From the IMG/VR virus record IMGVR_UViG_3300035145_003993, positions 62,001-126,000 of that record: a stretch of 64,000 bases of DNA; one strand, given 5' to 3'. Numbering within the stretch: the stretch's first letter is position 1; each line of letters opens with the position of its first letter. The notes beneath the pieces were generated by a model. The model was given only the letters and a program-made list of their open reading frames with translations. It did no database searches and had not been told where the DNA came from. The position numbers and the translations under genes are program-made. Below, piece after piece: positions 40,714 to 48,632 of this stretch. The stretch comes from a virus.

Positions 40714-41337
40714 ATGGCTCTTTCAAGAGATAAATATGTTAACAACACAGAAGAAAATCGAAATAAACTAATTGACAAGATCTTATGTGATGCAAAATTA
40801 GATAAGGTTTTAAATATAGCTTATCAAGGTCTAATAGAACGTTATATTGATAATGATCAAGCATTCATTGAAGATTACTATGAAATATTTCCAGACGAAG
40901 ATCCTGAACTAAATGGTGTTCAAGAAGAAGAAAAAAATAAAATTATTTATTATCATGGACATCACAGCAATCCGTGTGTAGTAGGAGAAATACACATACC
41001 TACTCTTATAAAAATGACTGATGGTTCACATCATACAGATATTGAAGTTATCATGATAACACATGACATTATATGTGAAGATTATAATGACAACCTTAGC
41101 GACATTACCAAAGTCTGGGATAGCCAAACGCAATCTGAAGTTTATAACAGTCGATATGATACTGACCCAGATACATGTATTCATATCCCCTTAAACATAG
41201 GAGAACACACATCCTTATCCAGTCAAGTCCTCAAGCAAATTTTATTAAAGAAAAACGTAGAGCTTGTCAAGATTCAATATGACGTCAACGGTCACTACAC
41301 TCTTGACGAGTTCCTAACAGAATGTTTAGGTGTATAA
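40714..41337 (+). CDS. Family F early protein 2 (207 aa)
   Basis: The N-terminal 60 residues (NTEENRNKLIDKILCDAKLD, GLIERYIDNDQAFIEDYYEI) match 36362. The C-terminal extension has IIYYHGHHSNPCVVGEIHIP and HHTDIEVIMITHDIICEDYN, His/Asp-rich strands that could bind metal. Unknown function. Confidence 0.6.
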   Translation: MALSRDKYVNNTEENRNKLIDKILCDAKLDKVLNIAYQGLIERYIDNDQAFIEDYYEIFPDEDPELNGVQEEEKNKIIYYHGHHSNPCVVGEIHIPTLIKMTDGSHHTDIEVIMITHDIICEDYNDNLSDITKVWDSQTQSEVYNSRYDTDPDTCIHIPLNIGEHTSLSSQVLKQILLKKNVELVKIQYDVNGHYTLDEFLTECLGV

Positions 41338-41340
41338 GAA

Positions 41341-41547
41341 ATGAAATACTATGCTTACATACCATCAGACTGTGGTCAAGAACCGATTGGTACAAATGGT
41401 AGAATACTATTTAAAAGTAACACGAATGAAGATGCAATTAAACATGTAGAGAAAACTCTTGGTAATAGATATATGATTTTCAGTTATACTAATCTTTATA
41501 ATAAAAGGAAAAAATATAAACTTGTAATGGCTAGTCATTATATTTAA
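41341..41547 (+). CDS. Family E small protein 2 (68 aa)
   Basis: MKYYAYIPSDCGQEPIGTNG, ILFKSNTNEDAIKHVEKTLG, NRYMIFSYTNLYNKRKKYKL. Aligns with 36573 and more weakly with 48988 (MKKFFAYKGN...SLDIAKKRCN...NLYIF). Confidence 0.6.
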   Translation: MKYYAYIPSDCGQEPIGTNGRILFKSNTNEDAIKHVEKTLGNRYMIFSYTNLYNKRKKYKLVMASHYI

Positions 41548-41592
41548 TTACTTCTCTAATTACTTCTAATTAAATCTTCAAGAGAAAATTTT

Positions 41593-41919
41593 ATGAAATT
41601 ACTAAATCCAGACGCAAAAATCGAAATCATTTGGGAGTTAGGTCATTATACTAGAGACAATGATTATATACCACCGAAAGATAATTTGTTTGATATATGT
41701 ATTGACATGGATAATGATCTAGGCATTGAACATGAAAATCTTTCTGATGATGTTCTATATGATTTATTAATAGATTATTTAAAACTCCCTAGAACTGTTG
41801 TTCTAAGTGGTTTAGAATCAGGGCATCCACGTATCGATGATTATCTCTACATTTATGATACTTACCTATCAAATATATCTAATGGCTTTGCTCCAAAATC
41901 TTTTAAAGAAATTAAATAA
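41593..41919 (+). CDS. Acidic early protein (108 aa)
   Basis: MKLLNPDAKIEIIWELGHYT, CIDMDNDLGIEHENLSDDVL, SGLESGHPRIDDYLYIYDTY. Acidic; the start resembles the KIEWEFDI pattern of the product at 32248. Unknown. Confidence 0.55.
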   Translation: MKLLNPDAKIEIIWELGHYTRDNDYIPPKDNLFDICIDMDNDLGIEHENLSDDVLYDLLIDYLKLPRTVVLSGLESGHPRIDDYLYIYDTYLSNISNGFAPKSFKEIK

Positions 41920-41932
41920 CAAAGGAAATTAT

Positions 41933-42310
41933 ATGAAAACTTTAGTTGTAAAATTTAATACTAGCGATAATCCTTGGATTCAAAAAATCGAAGAAGCAGA
42001 ATTCTCTAGAGAAAAAATTGAGTCCATTGCAAAAAGTTTAATTGTTGAATGTACAGGAAGAGATTATACATCTTCCTTTCAATATGGTAAACATGTCTCT
42101 TTTGTTATAGAAAAAGTTTGGGATAGTACATGTGGATCTATTATTCCTTTTTATAAAGCTTTACTTATAGTGTTAAGAGAAATGTATAATCCTGATGATG
42201 GTTGGAATGGAGGAGCAACAGCAGCAATAAGATGTATTGAAACACGTTTAGCTTATGCTTCACCAGGGTTTATTGAAGCTAAAAGATATAATGAATTATA
42301 TGGAAGTTAA
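41933..42310 (+). CDS. Early protein (125 aa)
   Basis: Start at the ATG after AAAGGAAATTAT. MKTLVVKFNTSDNPWIQKIE, SLIVECTGRDYTSSFQYGKH, REMYNPDDGWNGGATAAIRC. Soluble alpha/beta, not recognised. Confidence 0.55.
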   Translation: MKTLVVKFNTSDNPWIQKIEEAEFSREKIESIAKSLIVECTGRDYTSSFQYGKHVSFVIEKVWDSTCGSIIPFYKALLIVLREMYNPDDGWNGGATAAIRCIETRLAYASPGFIEAKRYNELYGS

Positions 42311-42330
42311 AATGATCAAGGTTTAATTAA

Positions 42331-42360
42331 GTGTAATTTAAATCAATTTGGTATTATAAT
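42331..42360 (+). promoter_or_regulatory. Early-type promoter
   Basis: GTGTAA, 18 bp, TATAAT, AAAC-CATAAGG. Drives 42408-42967. Confidence 0.75.
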
Positions 42361-42407
42361 AAACCATAAGGTAATTCAATCAACCATCCAACTAAAAAGG
42401 AAACATA

Positions 42408-42596
42408 ATGTTTGAAGTAGTAAGAAACGAAATAGTTATTAGCCGTCATAAAACAAGATCAGCAGCTGAAAAGAAAATGAATCAATTAATGAAGAAAGAG
42501 TCATCAGAACAGTCTGCTAAAAACAGTTTATATGCTTTCATTGGATGGGAATATAGAATACCAACAACTGGTGTTTATTGTGTAAGAGAAAGATAG
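42408..42596 (+). CDS. Family D small protein 2 (62 aa)
   Basis: Paralogue of 40421: VVRNEIVISRHKTRSAAEKK, NSLYAFIGWEYRIPTTGVYC. AAAGGAAACATA SD. Confidence 0.65.
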   Translation: MFEVVRNEIVISRHKTRSAAEKKMNQLMKKESSEQSAKNSLYAFIGWEYRIPTTGVYCVRER

Positions 42597-42605
42597 GAGT
42601 AACTA

Positions 42606-42776
42606 ATGAACTTTATAAGGTTTGAAGTAACAGGTATGTTGAGAGATGGTAGCAGATTTGAGAAAATGGTGTTCAGCTCCTTTAAAACAGCATCAATGAT
42701 CAATCTATACTCTGGTTCTGTTTGGGGGATTACTGAAGATGGTAAGCGTAAATTGTTAAGAAGGGTATATAACTAA
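42606..42776 (+). CDS. Small early protein (56 aa)
   Basis: MNFIRFEVTGMLRDGSRFEK, MVFSSFKTASMINLYSGSVW, then GITEDGKRKLL. Preceded by AGGAG. Stop overlaps the next start (TAATG). The pattern xEVxGxxRxGxRF is common in small phage proteins; the function is unknown. Confidence 0.55.
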   Translation: MNFIRFEVTGMLRDGSRFEKMVFSSFKTASMINLYSGSVWGITEDGKRKLLRRVYN

Positions 42777-42967
42777 TGATGAACTATACCGTGTGGGCTG
42801 GAGGAACAGAAGTTTGTGATGAATATCTCAACAGTTTGGAAGCTGCACAAAGAATTGCAGACGAGTATCGTAAAAAAGGATATGATGACGTTATTATAAT
42901 GTGGCAACCAGAAGAAATTACCGTGGATGATCTTGTAAGTGTAATTAAGAATCATCACCAATTATAA
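42776..42967 (+). CDS. Family C small protein, intact copy (63 aa)
   Basis: MMNYTVWAGGTEVCDEYLNS, AQRIADEYRKKGYDDVIIMW. The YTVWxGGxEV...A...A-x-EY...GYxDVxI pattern is shared with the decayed copy at 38564. Its end encodes a promoter -35 within coding sequence. Confidence 0.65.
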   Translation: MMNYTVWAGGTEVCDEYLNSLEAAQRIADEYRKKGYDDVIIMWQPEEITVDDLVSVIKNHHQL

Positions 42968-42968
42968 T
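42939..42968 (+). promoter_or_regulatory. Early-type promoter inside coding sequence
   Basis: GTGTAA (in frame as part of codons for VSVIK), 18 bp, TATAAT overlapping the stop of 42776-42967. Drives 43016. Confidence 0.65.
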
Positions 42969-43015
42969 AAATCACAAATCATATTCACTCAATCATTCAA
43001 AAAGGATTTAATTAT

Positions 43016-43495
43016 ATGAATCAATCAGCAATCAAAGAACTTAATGAGTTAATAAACGAAGAGTACTCAATTGAAATCAATCTATCACAATCTGTAATTT
43101 TGTGTGGTTATGACGAAGGCGAACTTGAGGAATCGTTTTACTACCCGTCAATCTACGACATTAAGCTTCACGCAAAACCAGAAAACATCAAAGAAGAATT
43201 AAGAAGTTCTTTAAACGTCTTAATGAAAGAAATTGTAGATTACGGAACACTTGAAAAATATTATCAGGAATGTTTTAATTATACAGATGATAGTATTGTT
43301 TCATTGAGACTAGTTAATGAAAATAGAACAAAACCCTCTGAAGAAGAAGTTGAATTATGGAAATCTGGAGAGTATAGTTTATATCATGAGTATACATACT
43401 TTGAGACTAAAATAAATGGCACAACAATTGGTGCAGAGTTAATCAGCAAGTTAATTGAAAGTGAGGAGTATGATGTCGAACAAGTTACGGTTTGA
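43016..43495 (+). CDS. Family B early protein 2 (159 aa)
   Basis: Paralogue of 37432 over its whole length, with a short C-terminal extension (EEYDVEQVTV) that overlaps the start of the broken family A copy by 26 bp. Confidence 0.65.
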   Translation: MNQSAIKELNELINEEYSIEINLSQSVILCGYDEGELEESFYYPSIYDIKLHAKPENIKEELRSSLNVLMKEIVDYGTLEKYYQECFNYTDDSIVSLRLVNENRTKPSEEEVELWKSGEYSLYHEYTYFETKINGTTIGAELISKLIESEEYDVEQVTV

Positions 43496-43705
43496 AAAAA
43501 TTAAAGATCAGATTAAAGAGTTAATTGATGAAGCAATTGATCTTGTACCTGAAGGTGGTGTTAAGGAACGTGCTCGATCTTACTGGTATCACACATCATT
43601 ATGGCATTAGACAATGATCACGGTTATATGGGTGGAAGTATGTGTACTATGGAGGATACTGCTAACGAGTTTGATGAAGACAATGAGGATGAATATGATC
43701 GATAA
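43470..43705 (+). pseudogene. Family A copy split by a 1-bp deletion
   Basis: Frame 1 (43470-43610) reads NKLRFEKIKDQIKELIDEAI, LVPEGGVKERARSYWY and then stops. The continuation HIIMALDNDHGYMGGSMCTM EDTANEFDEDNEDEYDR is in another frame to 43705. Against the intact 38187 product, the match resumes exactly if one base is missing after TGGTAT at 43584-43589. An ATG at 43601 could still start the second part (34 aa). No slippery heptamer is present. Confidence 0.65.
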
Positions 43706-43934
43706 AGAAACAGCAAAAAAGATCTCAGAAATTTCTTTAGTTCTTGGTAAAAGTAAAAAATTTAATATAGATTTAGAAATAAAAATAATTAATTATCTTG
43801 AAGGCGTTCAAGTTAACTGGTTTGGATCTGGTCATAGTTTTATGTGGAGATCTACTAATTGGAATCCAAATGAACTAGAACATTATTCTGGTAATAATGA
43901 GTGTAATATATATAAGTGGAAGTATATCATGTAA
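43695..43934 (+). CDS. Small early protein (79 aa)
   Basis: GAGG lies 6 bp before the ATG at 43695. MIDKETAKKISEISLVLGKS, INYLEGVQVNWFGSGHSFMW, then RSTNWNPNELEHY. Coupled to the next gene by TAATG. Unknown. Confidence 0.5.
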   Translation: MIDKETAKKISEISLVLGKSKKFNIDLEIKIINYLEGVQVNWFGSGHSFMWRSTNWNPNELEHYSGNNECNIYKWKYIM

Positions 43935-44143
43935 TGTCTGAAAGATATGTTTTATTGTTTTTAAGTTTTTGGTTTTCGACATTTTTCTTTTCAATGTCTA
44001 TTACAGATAGTTTATTATGTTTTGAATGTTTATCCTTAATTGATAAGTTTTTAGCAACTTTATTGTGTATTCTTTGTAGTTTCGAATTATCGAAAAAAAT
44101 AATTCTAAAATTATTAGAAAAAGAAAAAACATCTGAAAAGTGA
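43934..44143 (+). CDS. Small membrane protein (69 aa)
   Basis: MSERYVLLFLSFWFSTFFFS is a TM segment; FLATLLCILCSFELSKKIIL a second; basic tail. Start overlaps the previous stop by one base. Confidence 0.5.
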   Translation: MSERYVLLFLSFWFSTFFFSMSITDSLLCFECLSLIDKFLATLLCILCSFELSKKIILKLLEKEKTSEK

Positions 44144-44161
44144 TTTAAGAAAGAAGTTTAA

Positions 44162-44434
44162 ATGAATCCTGAATATGATAGAGGTGATATCCTAATAAAA
44201 AGAATTTCTAATGGGTGGTTAGTTGTTCAAGGAAGCGAGTATGATGAGGACCGTACTCAAATATTTGTGTATGAGGATAAAGAAAATCCTAACTATATAG
44301 CTGAATCATTGTATAATTTGTTATGCGATCAATTTGAATGTTATATGCAATCAAAAAATACTGCAGGCATTAATATGAGATTTTCACATAAATCATTAAG
44401 TGAAGAAGAAGAAGAGAAAGATAAAGATATTTAA
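44162..44434 (+). CDS. Acidic early protein (90 aa)
   Basis: MNPEYDRGDILIKRISNGWL, VVQGSEYDEDRTQIFVYEDK, SLYNLLCDQFECYMQSKN, acidic tail. The RGDILIKRISNGWLV start resembles small phage proteins with an SH3-like strand set. Unknown. Confidence 0.55.
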   Translation: MNPEYDRGDILIKRISNGWLVVQGSEYDEDRTQIFVYEDKENPNYIAESLYNLLCDQFECYMQSKNTAGINMRFSHKSLSEEEEEKDKDI

Positions 44435-44442
44435 TTTTTAAT

Positions 44443-44471
44443 GTGTATATTCATTTATTAATTGGTATAAT
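44443..44471 (+). promoter_or_regulatory. Early-type promoter
   Basis: GTGTAT, 17 bp, TATAAT, ATAC-CATAAGG. Drives 44527-44943. Confidence 0.75.
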
Positions 44472-44526
44472 ATACCATAAGGAATAAAACAAATTAATTA
44501 ACTTTTCTTTTAAATGGAGTTTTATT

Positions 44527-44694
44527 ATGGCAGCTAACGTATTCTTTTCTATTATTTTATTTATTTTAATTCTTTCTTTTTTTCAAATGTTTTTCTATTT
44601 ATTGGCAGTTTATCCTCAAGTTGCTTTTTCAATTGTAACATTTATCGTATTATTTAGTTTATACTATGATCTCTATCTTGTAAGAAAGAGTTAA
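44527..44694 (+). CDS. Two-TM microprotein (55 aa)
   Basis: MAANVFFSIILFILILSFFQ, then VAFSIVTFIVLFSLYYDLYL and RKS. Same plan as 31663, 32060 and 47883. AAATGGAG SD region. Confidence 0.6.
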   Translation: MAANVFFSIILFILILSFFQMFFYLLAVYPQVAFSIVTFIVLFSLYYDLYLVRKS

Positions 44695-44706
44695 ATAACA
44701 AAGTTT

Positions 44707-44943
44707 ATGAAAAAAAATAAAATCAAATTATCTTTTTCATCAAAAGAAAAAAGTATTTTAAAAGACTTAAGATCTTTAAAAGGGCACATTTATAGATTAC
44801 CTTCTTTTTTCAAATATAAAAACGAAAGATATATTTTCTGTGTTCAATCTAGCGGAAAACACTATATTGAGAAAATGGCGAAAGAAGGATCTTATTGGGA
44901 AATTCTATGGCTAAAAAATGAGAATATATATCTTTTGAAATAA
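44707..44943 (+). CDS. Basic small early protein (78 aa)
   Basis: MKKNKIKLSFSSKEKSILKD, LKGHIYRLPSFFKYKNERYI, FCVQSSGKHYIEKMAKEGSY. Strongly basic; unknown. No strong SD. Confidence 0.5.
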   Translation: MKKNKIKLSFSSKEKSILKDLRSLKGHIYRLPSFFKYKNERYIFCVQSSGKHYIEKMAKEGSYWEILWLKNENIYLLK

Positions 44944-44953
44944 GAAATTTTAT

Positions 44954-44982
44954 GTGTATAATTTATTTAATTAATGTATAAT
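44954..44982 (+). promoter_or_regulatory. Early-type promoter
   Basis: GTGTAT, 17 bp, TATAAT, AAAA-CATAAGG. Drives the RNA ligase gene. Confidence 0.75.
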
Positions 44983-45036
44983 AAAACATAAGGTTTATAA
45001 TTAAAAATTTCAATCATTCATTCATTAGGAAAAAAA

Positions 45037-46215
45037 ATGGATATTTCAAACTATCAATCAGAATATAATAATCTTGTAACTTTTGTTGATCTTATTGTTA
45101 ATAAAGGTAAAATAAAAAACAATAAAGATAAAAAAGAAAAATGGGCTTCGTTTAAAAAAGAAAACGAATCTGAAATTAGGGATCTCCTTAATATTCCTAA
45201 TGAATTAAAAGATAATCCTTGTAATCTTGTCAGTTTCGATATTGATGAAGAAAAAAACTTATTATTATTAAACTATACTTCACAAGCTCATAATGTTCTC
45301 CATGTTTATAAAAATGGATGGTCAAATGAACTTAAACTTTGTAGAGGGTTAGTTTTTTCTATTAAAAATAAAATTAAGTTAGTAAGTAGAGGATTTGAAA
45401 AATTCTTTAACGCTAACGAAACTAAAAAATCTCTTCAAGAAGAATTAACAAGAACTTACGATAAAGATCAATTATTCGATGCTTATGAAAAAATAGATGG
45501 TCACATGATAGAGTTTTTTGAACACGAAAATAAAATGTGTGCTACTACTCGAGGAAAATTTAATACTATATCTTCAAAAGAATCATTAAGTTTAATTTCG
45601 TATGAAGAATGGAATCAATGTAAAGATTATTTATTATCTAAGTATAATATAAACTTAATGACTATTGTAGCAGAATTAGTTACTCCATTTTCAAAAGTCT
45701 TAGTTGATTATTTCAATGATGAATGTGTTTACATATTAGCATCATACGACAATAAAGGAAATAAAATCAGTTATGACCTTTTAAAAGAAATATCAAGTTT
45801 TATTAATAAATCTAAATTACCAGAAAAGAGAAGATACACACTTTCAGAAATGTTTAAAGAAGTTACAAGAAGAGATATTAATAACCATGAAGGATGGGTT
45901 CTTAATCTCGATGGTGTCTTACTTAAATTCAAGTATAACAATTATATTGGAATGATGGTTAGTAATAAGATGTGTTATAAATATCTTATGCAAACTATGA
46001 TTAATAAAACAACTAATAAAATGGTTTCTACTTTAGACAAAGAATCTATAAAAGAAGTTGAATTACTTCTTAATAATATTGATCTTAAGATTACTGAATG
46101 TAAAACTATTTCTACTTATAAACCTTTATATGAATTATGGTCTGATGAGGAAGGAAGCTTAAACTACTTCAGATTGGTCTGTCGGAAATTTTACAAAAAC
46201 CTAATTAATGTGTAA
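45037..46215 (+). CDS. rnlA: T4 RNA ligase 1-like protein (392 aa)
   Basis: Nucleotidyltransferase motifs are in order: motif I YEKIDGHMIEF with Lys152 as the adenylation site, GFEKFFNANE just before it as in T4 Rnl1, motif III-like TIVAELVTPFSKVLVDY, motif IV HEGWVLNLDG and motif V LLKFKYNNYIG. Length (392) is close to T4 RnlA (374). T4 Rnl1 repairs tRNAs cut by host anticodon nucleases as an anti-defence measure; the same role is likely in a phage that carries tRNAs. It is monocistronic; its stop codon is part of the next promoter. Confidence 0.88.
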   Translation: MDISNYQSEYNNLVTFVDLIVNKGKIKNNKDKKEKWASFKKENESEIRDLLNIPNELKDNPCNLVSFDIDEEKNLLLLNYTSQAHNVLHVYKNGWSNELKLCRGLVFSIKNKIKLVSRGFEKFFNANETKKSLQEELTRTYDKDQLFDAYEKIDGHMIEFFEHENKMCATTRGKFNTISSKESLSLISYEEWNQCKDYLLSKYNINLMTIVAELVTPFSKVLVDYFNDECVYILASYDNKGNKISYDLLKEISSFINKSKLPEKRRYTLSEMFKEVTRRDINNHEGWVLNLDGVLLKFKYNNYIGMMVSNKMCYKYLMQTMINKTTNKMVSTLDKESIKEVELLLNNIDLKITECKTISTYKPLYELWSDEEGSLNYFRLVCRKFYKNLINV

Positions 46216-46238
46216 TTTACTATTTATAAAGTTATAAT
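46210..46238 (+). promoter_or_regulatory. Early-type promoter overlapping the ligase stop codon
   Basis: GTGTAA (TAA is the stop of 45037-46215), 17 bp, TATAAT, AAAA-CATAATC. Drives 46295. Confidence 0.75.
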
Positions 46239-46294
46239 AAAACATAATCTATATCCTTAATAAAAAATCAACTTTCTTTTAAAGGAAAATAAAA

Positions 46295-46990
46295 ATGAAT
46301 AAAGGCTTTCAATATGAAAAAACGATTTTATCGTTAATGAAAACAAACGGCTACGTTTCTGAAGAATTCTTGACTCAAGAATCAGCAGGAAGTGATAGTA
46401 CAAAACCTGATCTTGTTTTGAATTTAAACGGAAAAGATCTTAATATTGAACTTAAAGAAAGCATCAAATCACAAGCTGGTGGAACAAGTATTAGATATAC
46501 AAATGGTTTGTTTGAATTGGTAAAAGACATTGATGGTATAGATAAACAAGATATCTACGACTTACTTTGTAATAATAAAAATCACTTTGATAACATATTA
46601 GATTTTCATCAAGCTAATAATATACCTTTTTCAACTAGTAAGAAAAAATGGTTGGAATCTGTTGAAAGAGGTCTCTTAAAAAAGACAAATTTCAAAATCG
46701 ATTGTAAACCATCTTTTATAGAAAATCATTATACTAATAAAAATACTTATTACATCAATATAGGTAAAAAAGGTCTTTATTATATGAAAGAAGATATTGC
46801 AAATCTTGGAGTTCCAAGATTTAAAGCTAAAATTGACTTAGAAATAAGATTAACTAGAAACGGGTCTAAGTTAAACTCTAAAGGCGAAAGAGTATGTTCT
46901 TCATCATTAAGAATTCAATCAAGAATTAAAAAACTAGAAAAAAGCCCGTTTAGTCTTGAAAATATCGATTCAATGTTAAGATTTAAATAA
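46295..46990 (+). CDS. PD-(D/E)xK nuclease-like protein (231 aa)
   Basis: QESAGSDSTKPDLVLNLNGK followed by LNIELKES gives the D...E-x-K core of PD-(D/E)xK nucleases at residues about 35-55, early in the chain. NKGFQYEKTILSLMKTNGYV is the usual first helix. The C-terminal half (FKAKIDLEIRLTRNGSKLNS; SSSLRIQSRIKKLEKSP) is basic. It may degrade host DNA or act in recombination. Monocistronic, next to the RNA ligase gene. Confidence 0.7.
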   Translation: MNKGFQYEKTILSLMKTNGYVSEEFLTQESAGSDSTKPDLVLNLNGKDLNIELKESIKSQAGGTSIRYTNGLFELVKDIDGIDKQDIYDLLCNNKNHFDNILDFHQANNIPFSTSKKKWLESVERGLLKKTNFKIDCKPSFIENHYTNKNTYYINIGKKGLYYMKEDIANLGVPRFKAKIDLEIRLTRNGSKLNSKGERVCSSSLRIQSRIKKLEKSPFSLENIDSMLRFK

Positions 46991-47008
46991 ATGTTCAAAA
47001 AGTTTAAA

Positions 47009-47037
47009 GTGCATCTTTTCTTTTTAAATAATATAAT
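47009..47037 (+). promoter_or_regulatory. Early-type promoter
   Basis: GTGCAT, 17 bp, TATAAT, AAAT-CATAATTTC. Drives 47077. Confidence 0.65.
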
Positions 47038-47076
47038 AAATCATAATTTCAATCCTATCATTTAAAGGAATTTCTT

Positions 47077-47814
47077 ATGAATGACAATAATTTAAAATCA
47101 AATCTCATTTCAGCATTAACTGAATATTTTAATGAAAACAAACAAGGATATACTAGTTTTCGATTTCATATTGATTCAATTTTAAAAGAACACATTAAGC
47201 CATTAACTTCTAGATCTATGAACTCTTCTAAGTCAAAAAACAGTGGTTGGAGACAAGATCTTATGGATAGATTTAAAGGAAGAGGTTCTAAATGGGTTTT
47301 TGTTTCTCTTAAAGAAATTGAACCAACTTTAAAGAAATTAGAAGATCAAGGAATTAATTGTCAAGATTATAGAAAAAACATTGAGCGATTAAATAAAGCT
47401 TGGATTAGATTTATGGGTCCAAGAATTATTAATGGAACACCTCATGCATCTTTTGAAGTTCGAACTCAAGGCTCAACAATTTATCACCCTCATCAATTAC
47501 ATTATATTTCTTTAGAAAACATTAAAGTTGATTCTGAAGAGTCTTATATCACATTAATGAAATCTACACCAAAAGCTTTAAAATTAGAAGAAGATTTTAA
47601 ATCTAATCCTAAATCTTTAGAAGAAACAAAAGAAAAAGTTAAAAAAATGAGAAATAAAAAAGAAAAGAAAATTTCTCAAAAAGAAAATGTTGTTGTAGAC
47701 AATGAAAATGTAGAAATAAACCTATCTGATATTCCTAGTAGTAATAATCCCGATGATTGGGAAGCTTTCCTTTCTGCTGAAGGATTAGTTGATTTTGATG
47801 ATCTAGACTTATAA
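47077..47814 (+). CDS. GRG-x-KW family protein 3 (245 aa)
   Basis: Third full-length member: YTSFRFHIDSILKEHIKPL, LMDRFKGRGSKWVFVSLKEI, KAWIRFMGPRIINGTPHASF, GSTIYHPHQLHYISL. Here the LNGTPFSLKLE element reads LMKSTPKALKLEED. A Lys-rich linker (KKMRNKKEKKISQKENVVVD) separates the core from the acidic end DFDDLDL. The tail is conserved in character but not in sequence. Confidence 0.75.
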   Translation: MNDNNLKSNLISALTEYFNENKQGYTSFRFHIDSILKEHIKPLTSRSMNSSKSKNSGWRQDLMDRFKGRGSKWVFVSLKEIEPTLKKLEDQGINCQDYRKNIERLNKAWIRFMGPRIINGTPHASFEVRTQGSTIYHPHQLHYISLENIKVDSEESYITLMKSTPKALKLEEDFKSNPKSLEETKEKVKKMRNKKEKKISQKENVVVDNENVEINLSDIPSSNNPDDWEAFLSAEGLVDFDDLDL

Positions 47815-47882
47815 AATACTTTATGTATATAACAATCTGCTTCATCACATTTGTTCTTGTGTTTTAATAGAAAATAAATCTC

Positions 47883-48026
47883 ATGAATAGAAACTTTATT
47901 TTAAACTTTATTTTAATTTGTATATTTTTATATCTTTTAGTATATCAAACTTCGATAACTTTAATATTTTTTCTAGGAGCTTTTGTCTATTCTTTTATTG
48001 ATGCTATTATTAAAAAAGACTTGTAG
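47883..48026 (+). CDS. Two-TM microprotein (47 aa)
   Basis: MNRNFILNFILICIFLYLLV, then TLIFFLGAFVYSFIDAIIK and KDL. Belongs to the two-TM micro family. A CTTCATCACA element lies upstream, but no intact early promoter follows it. Confidence 0.5.
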   Translation: MNRNFILNFILICIFLYLLVYQTSITLIFFLGAFVYSFIDAIIKKDL

Positions 48027-48063
48027 AATATATTTACTAAACAACCTTATATAGAGTTAATAT

Positions 48064-48282
48064 ATGTTTAGTAAAAATGATCTGGTTAAATTATATAATG
48101 GAAATTCTTATGACATCGGTATAATAGTAGGATTAAAATCTTTAAATAGAAATTCTTTTTTTGGTTTAGAAGAAGATTATATACAGGATGGATGGGAAAT
48201 ATATTCTATACTAATCAATAGCAAAATAATAGAATGTGATGTTAATATAAAAAAAAATATAAACTACATTGTTAAAATATAG
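48064..48282 (+). CDS. SH3-like small protein (72 aa)
   Basis: MFSKNDLVKLYNGNSYDIGI, IVGLKSLNRNSFFGLEEDYI: F-x-x-x-D-L-V-K-L...GIIVG is a small-barrel start similar to 38970 and 58596. Function unknown. Confidence 0.5.
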   Translation: MFSKNDLVKLYNGNSYDIGIIVGLKSLNRNSFFGLEEDYIQDGWEIYSILINSKIIECDVNIKKNINYIVKI

Positions 48283-48314
48283 TTTATATACTAAAAGGAG
48301 TTTAGTTTTACTTT

Positions 48315-48632
48315 ATGATTAAAGAATTGTCTCTAATAGCATTAATGCTAATGACATTATTGTTATTTTTATTATCTTCGTGTCAGTTTGAAAAACCTAA
48401 TAAGAAAGGTCATCCAAGAAAAGATTTATATCAAATATATTGTATTCATCCGACTTTAGGGTATAAAAAATTTATTGTAAGTAAAAATACTTGGAATTAT
48501 CCCATTTATAATAATGGTAATACTTGGATTTTTATTGATATAAACGGAAATAAAGTTGTTTCTTCATTAGGATGTTATACAGATAAATCGATGAAATTTA
48601 AACAAGTAAGTAATAAAAGAAATGAAAAATAA
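48315..48632 (+). CDS. Lipoprotein (105 aa)
   Basis: ELSLIALMLMTLLLFLLSSC is a signal peptide with an LSSC lipobox. The mature part includes YCIHPTLGYKKFIVSKNTWN and SLGCYTDKSMKFKQVSNKRN. The mature end is like that of the 35568 lipoprotein (VSNECY), a possible distant relation. Overlaps the next gene by 11 bp. Confidence 0.6.
   Translation: MIKELSLIALMLMTLLLFLLSSCQFEKPNKKGHPRKDLYQIYCIHPTLGYKKFIVSKNTWNYPIYNNGNTWIFIDINGNKVVSSLGCYTDKSMKFKQVSNKRNEK

Noticed and set aside
43584-43610. Programmed frameshift in the family A copy
   Set aside because: No slippery heptamer or downstream structure is seen; a one-base deletion explains the break.
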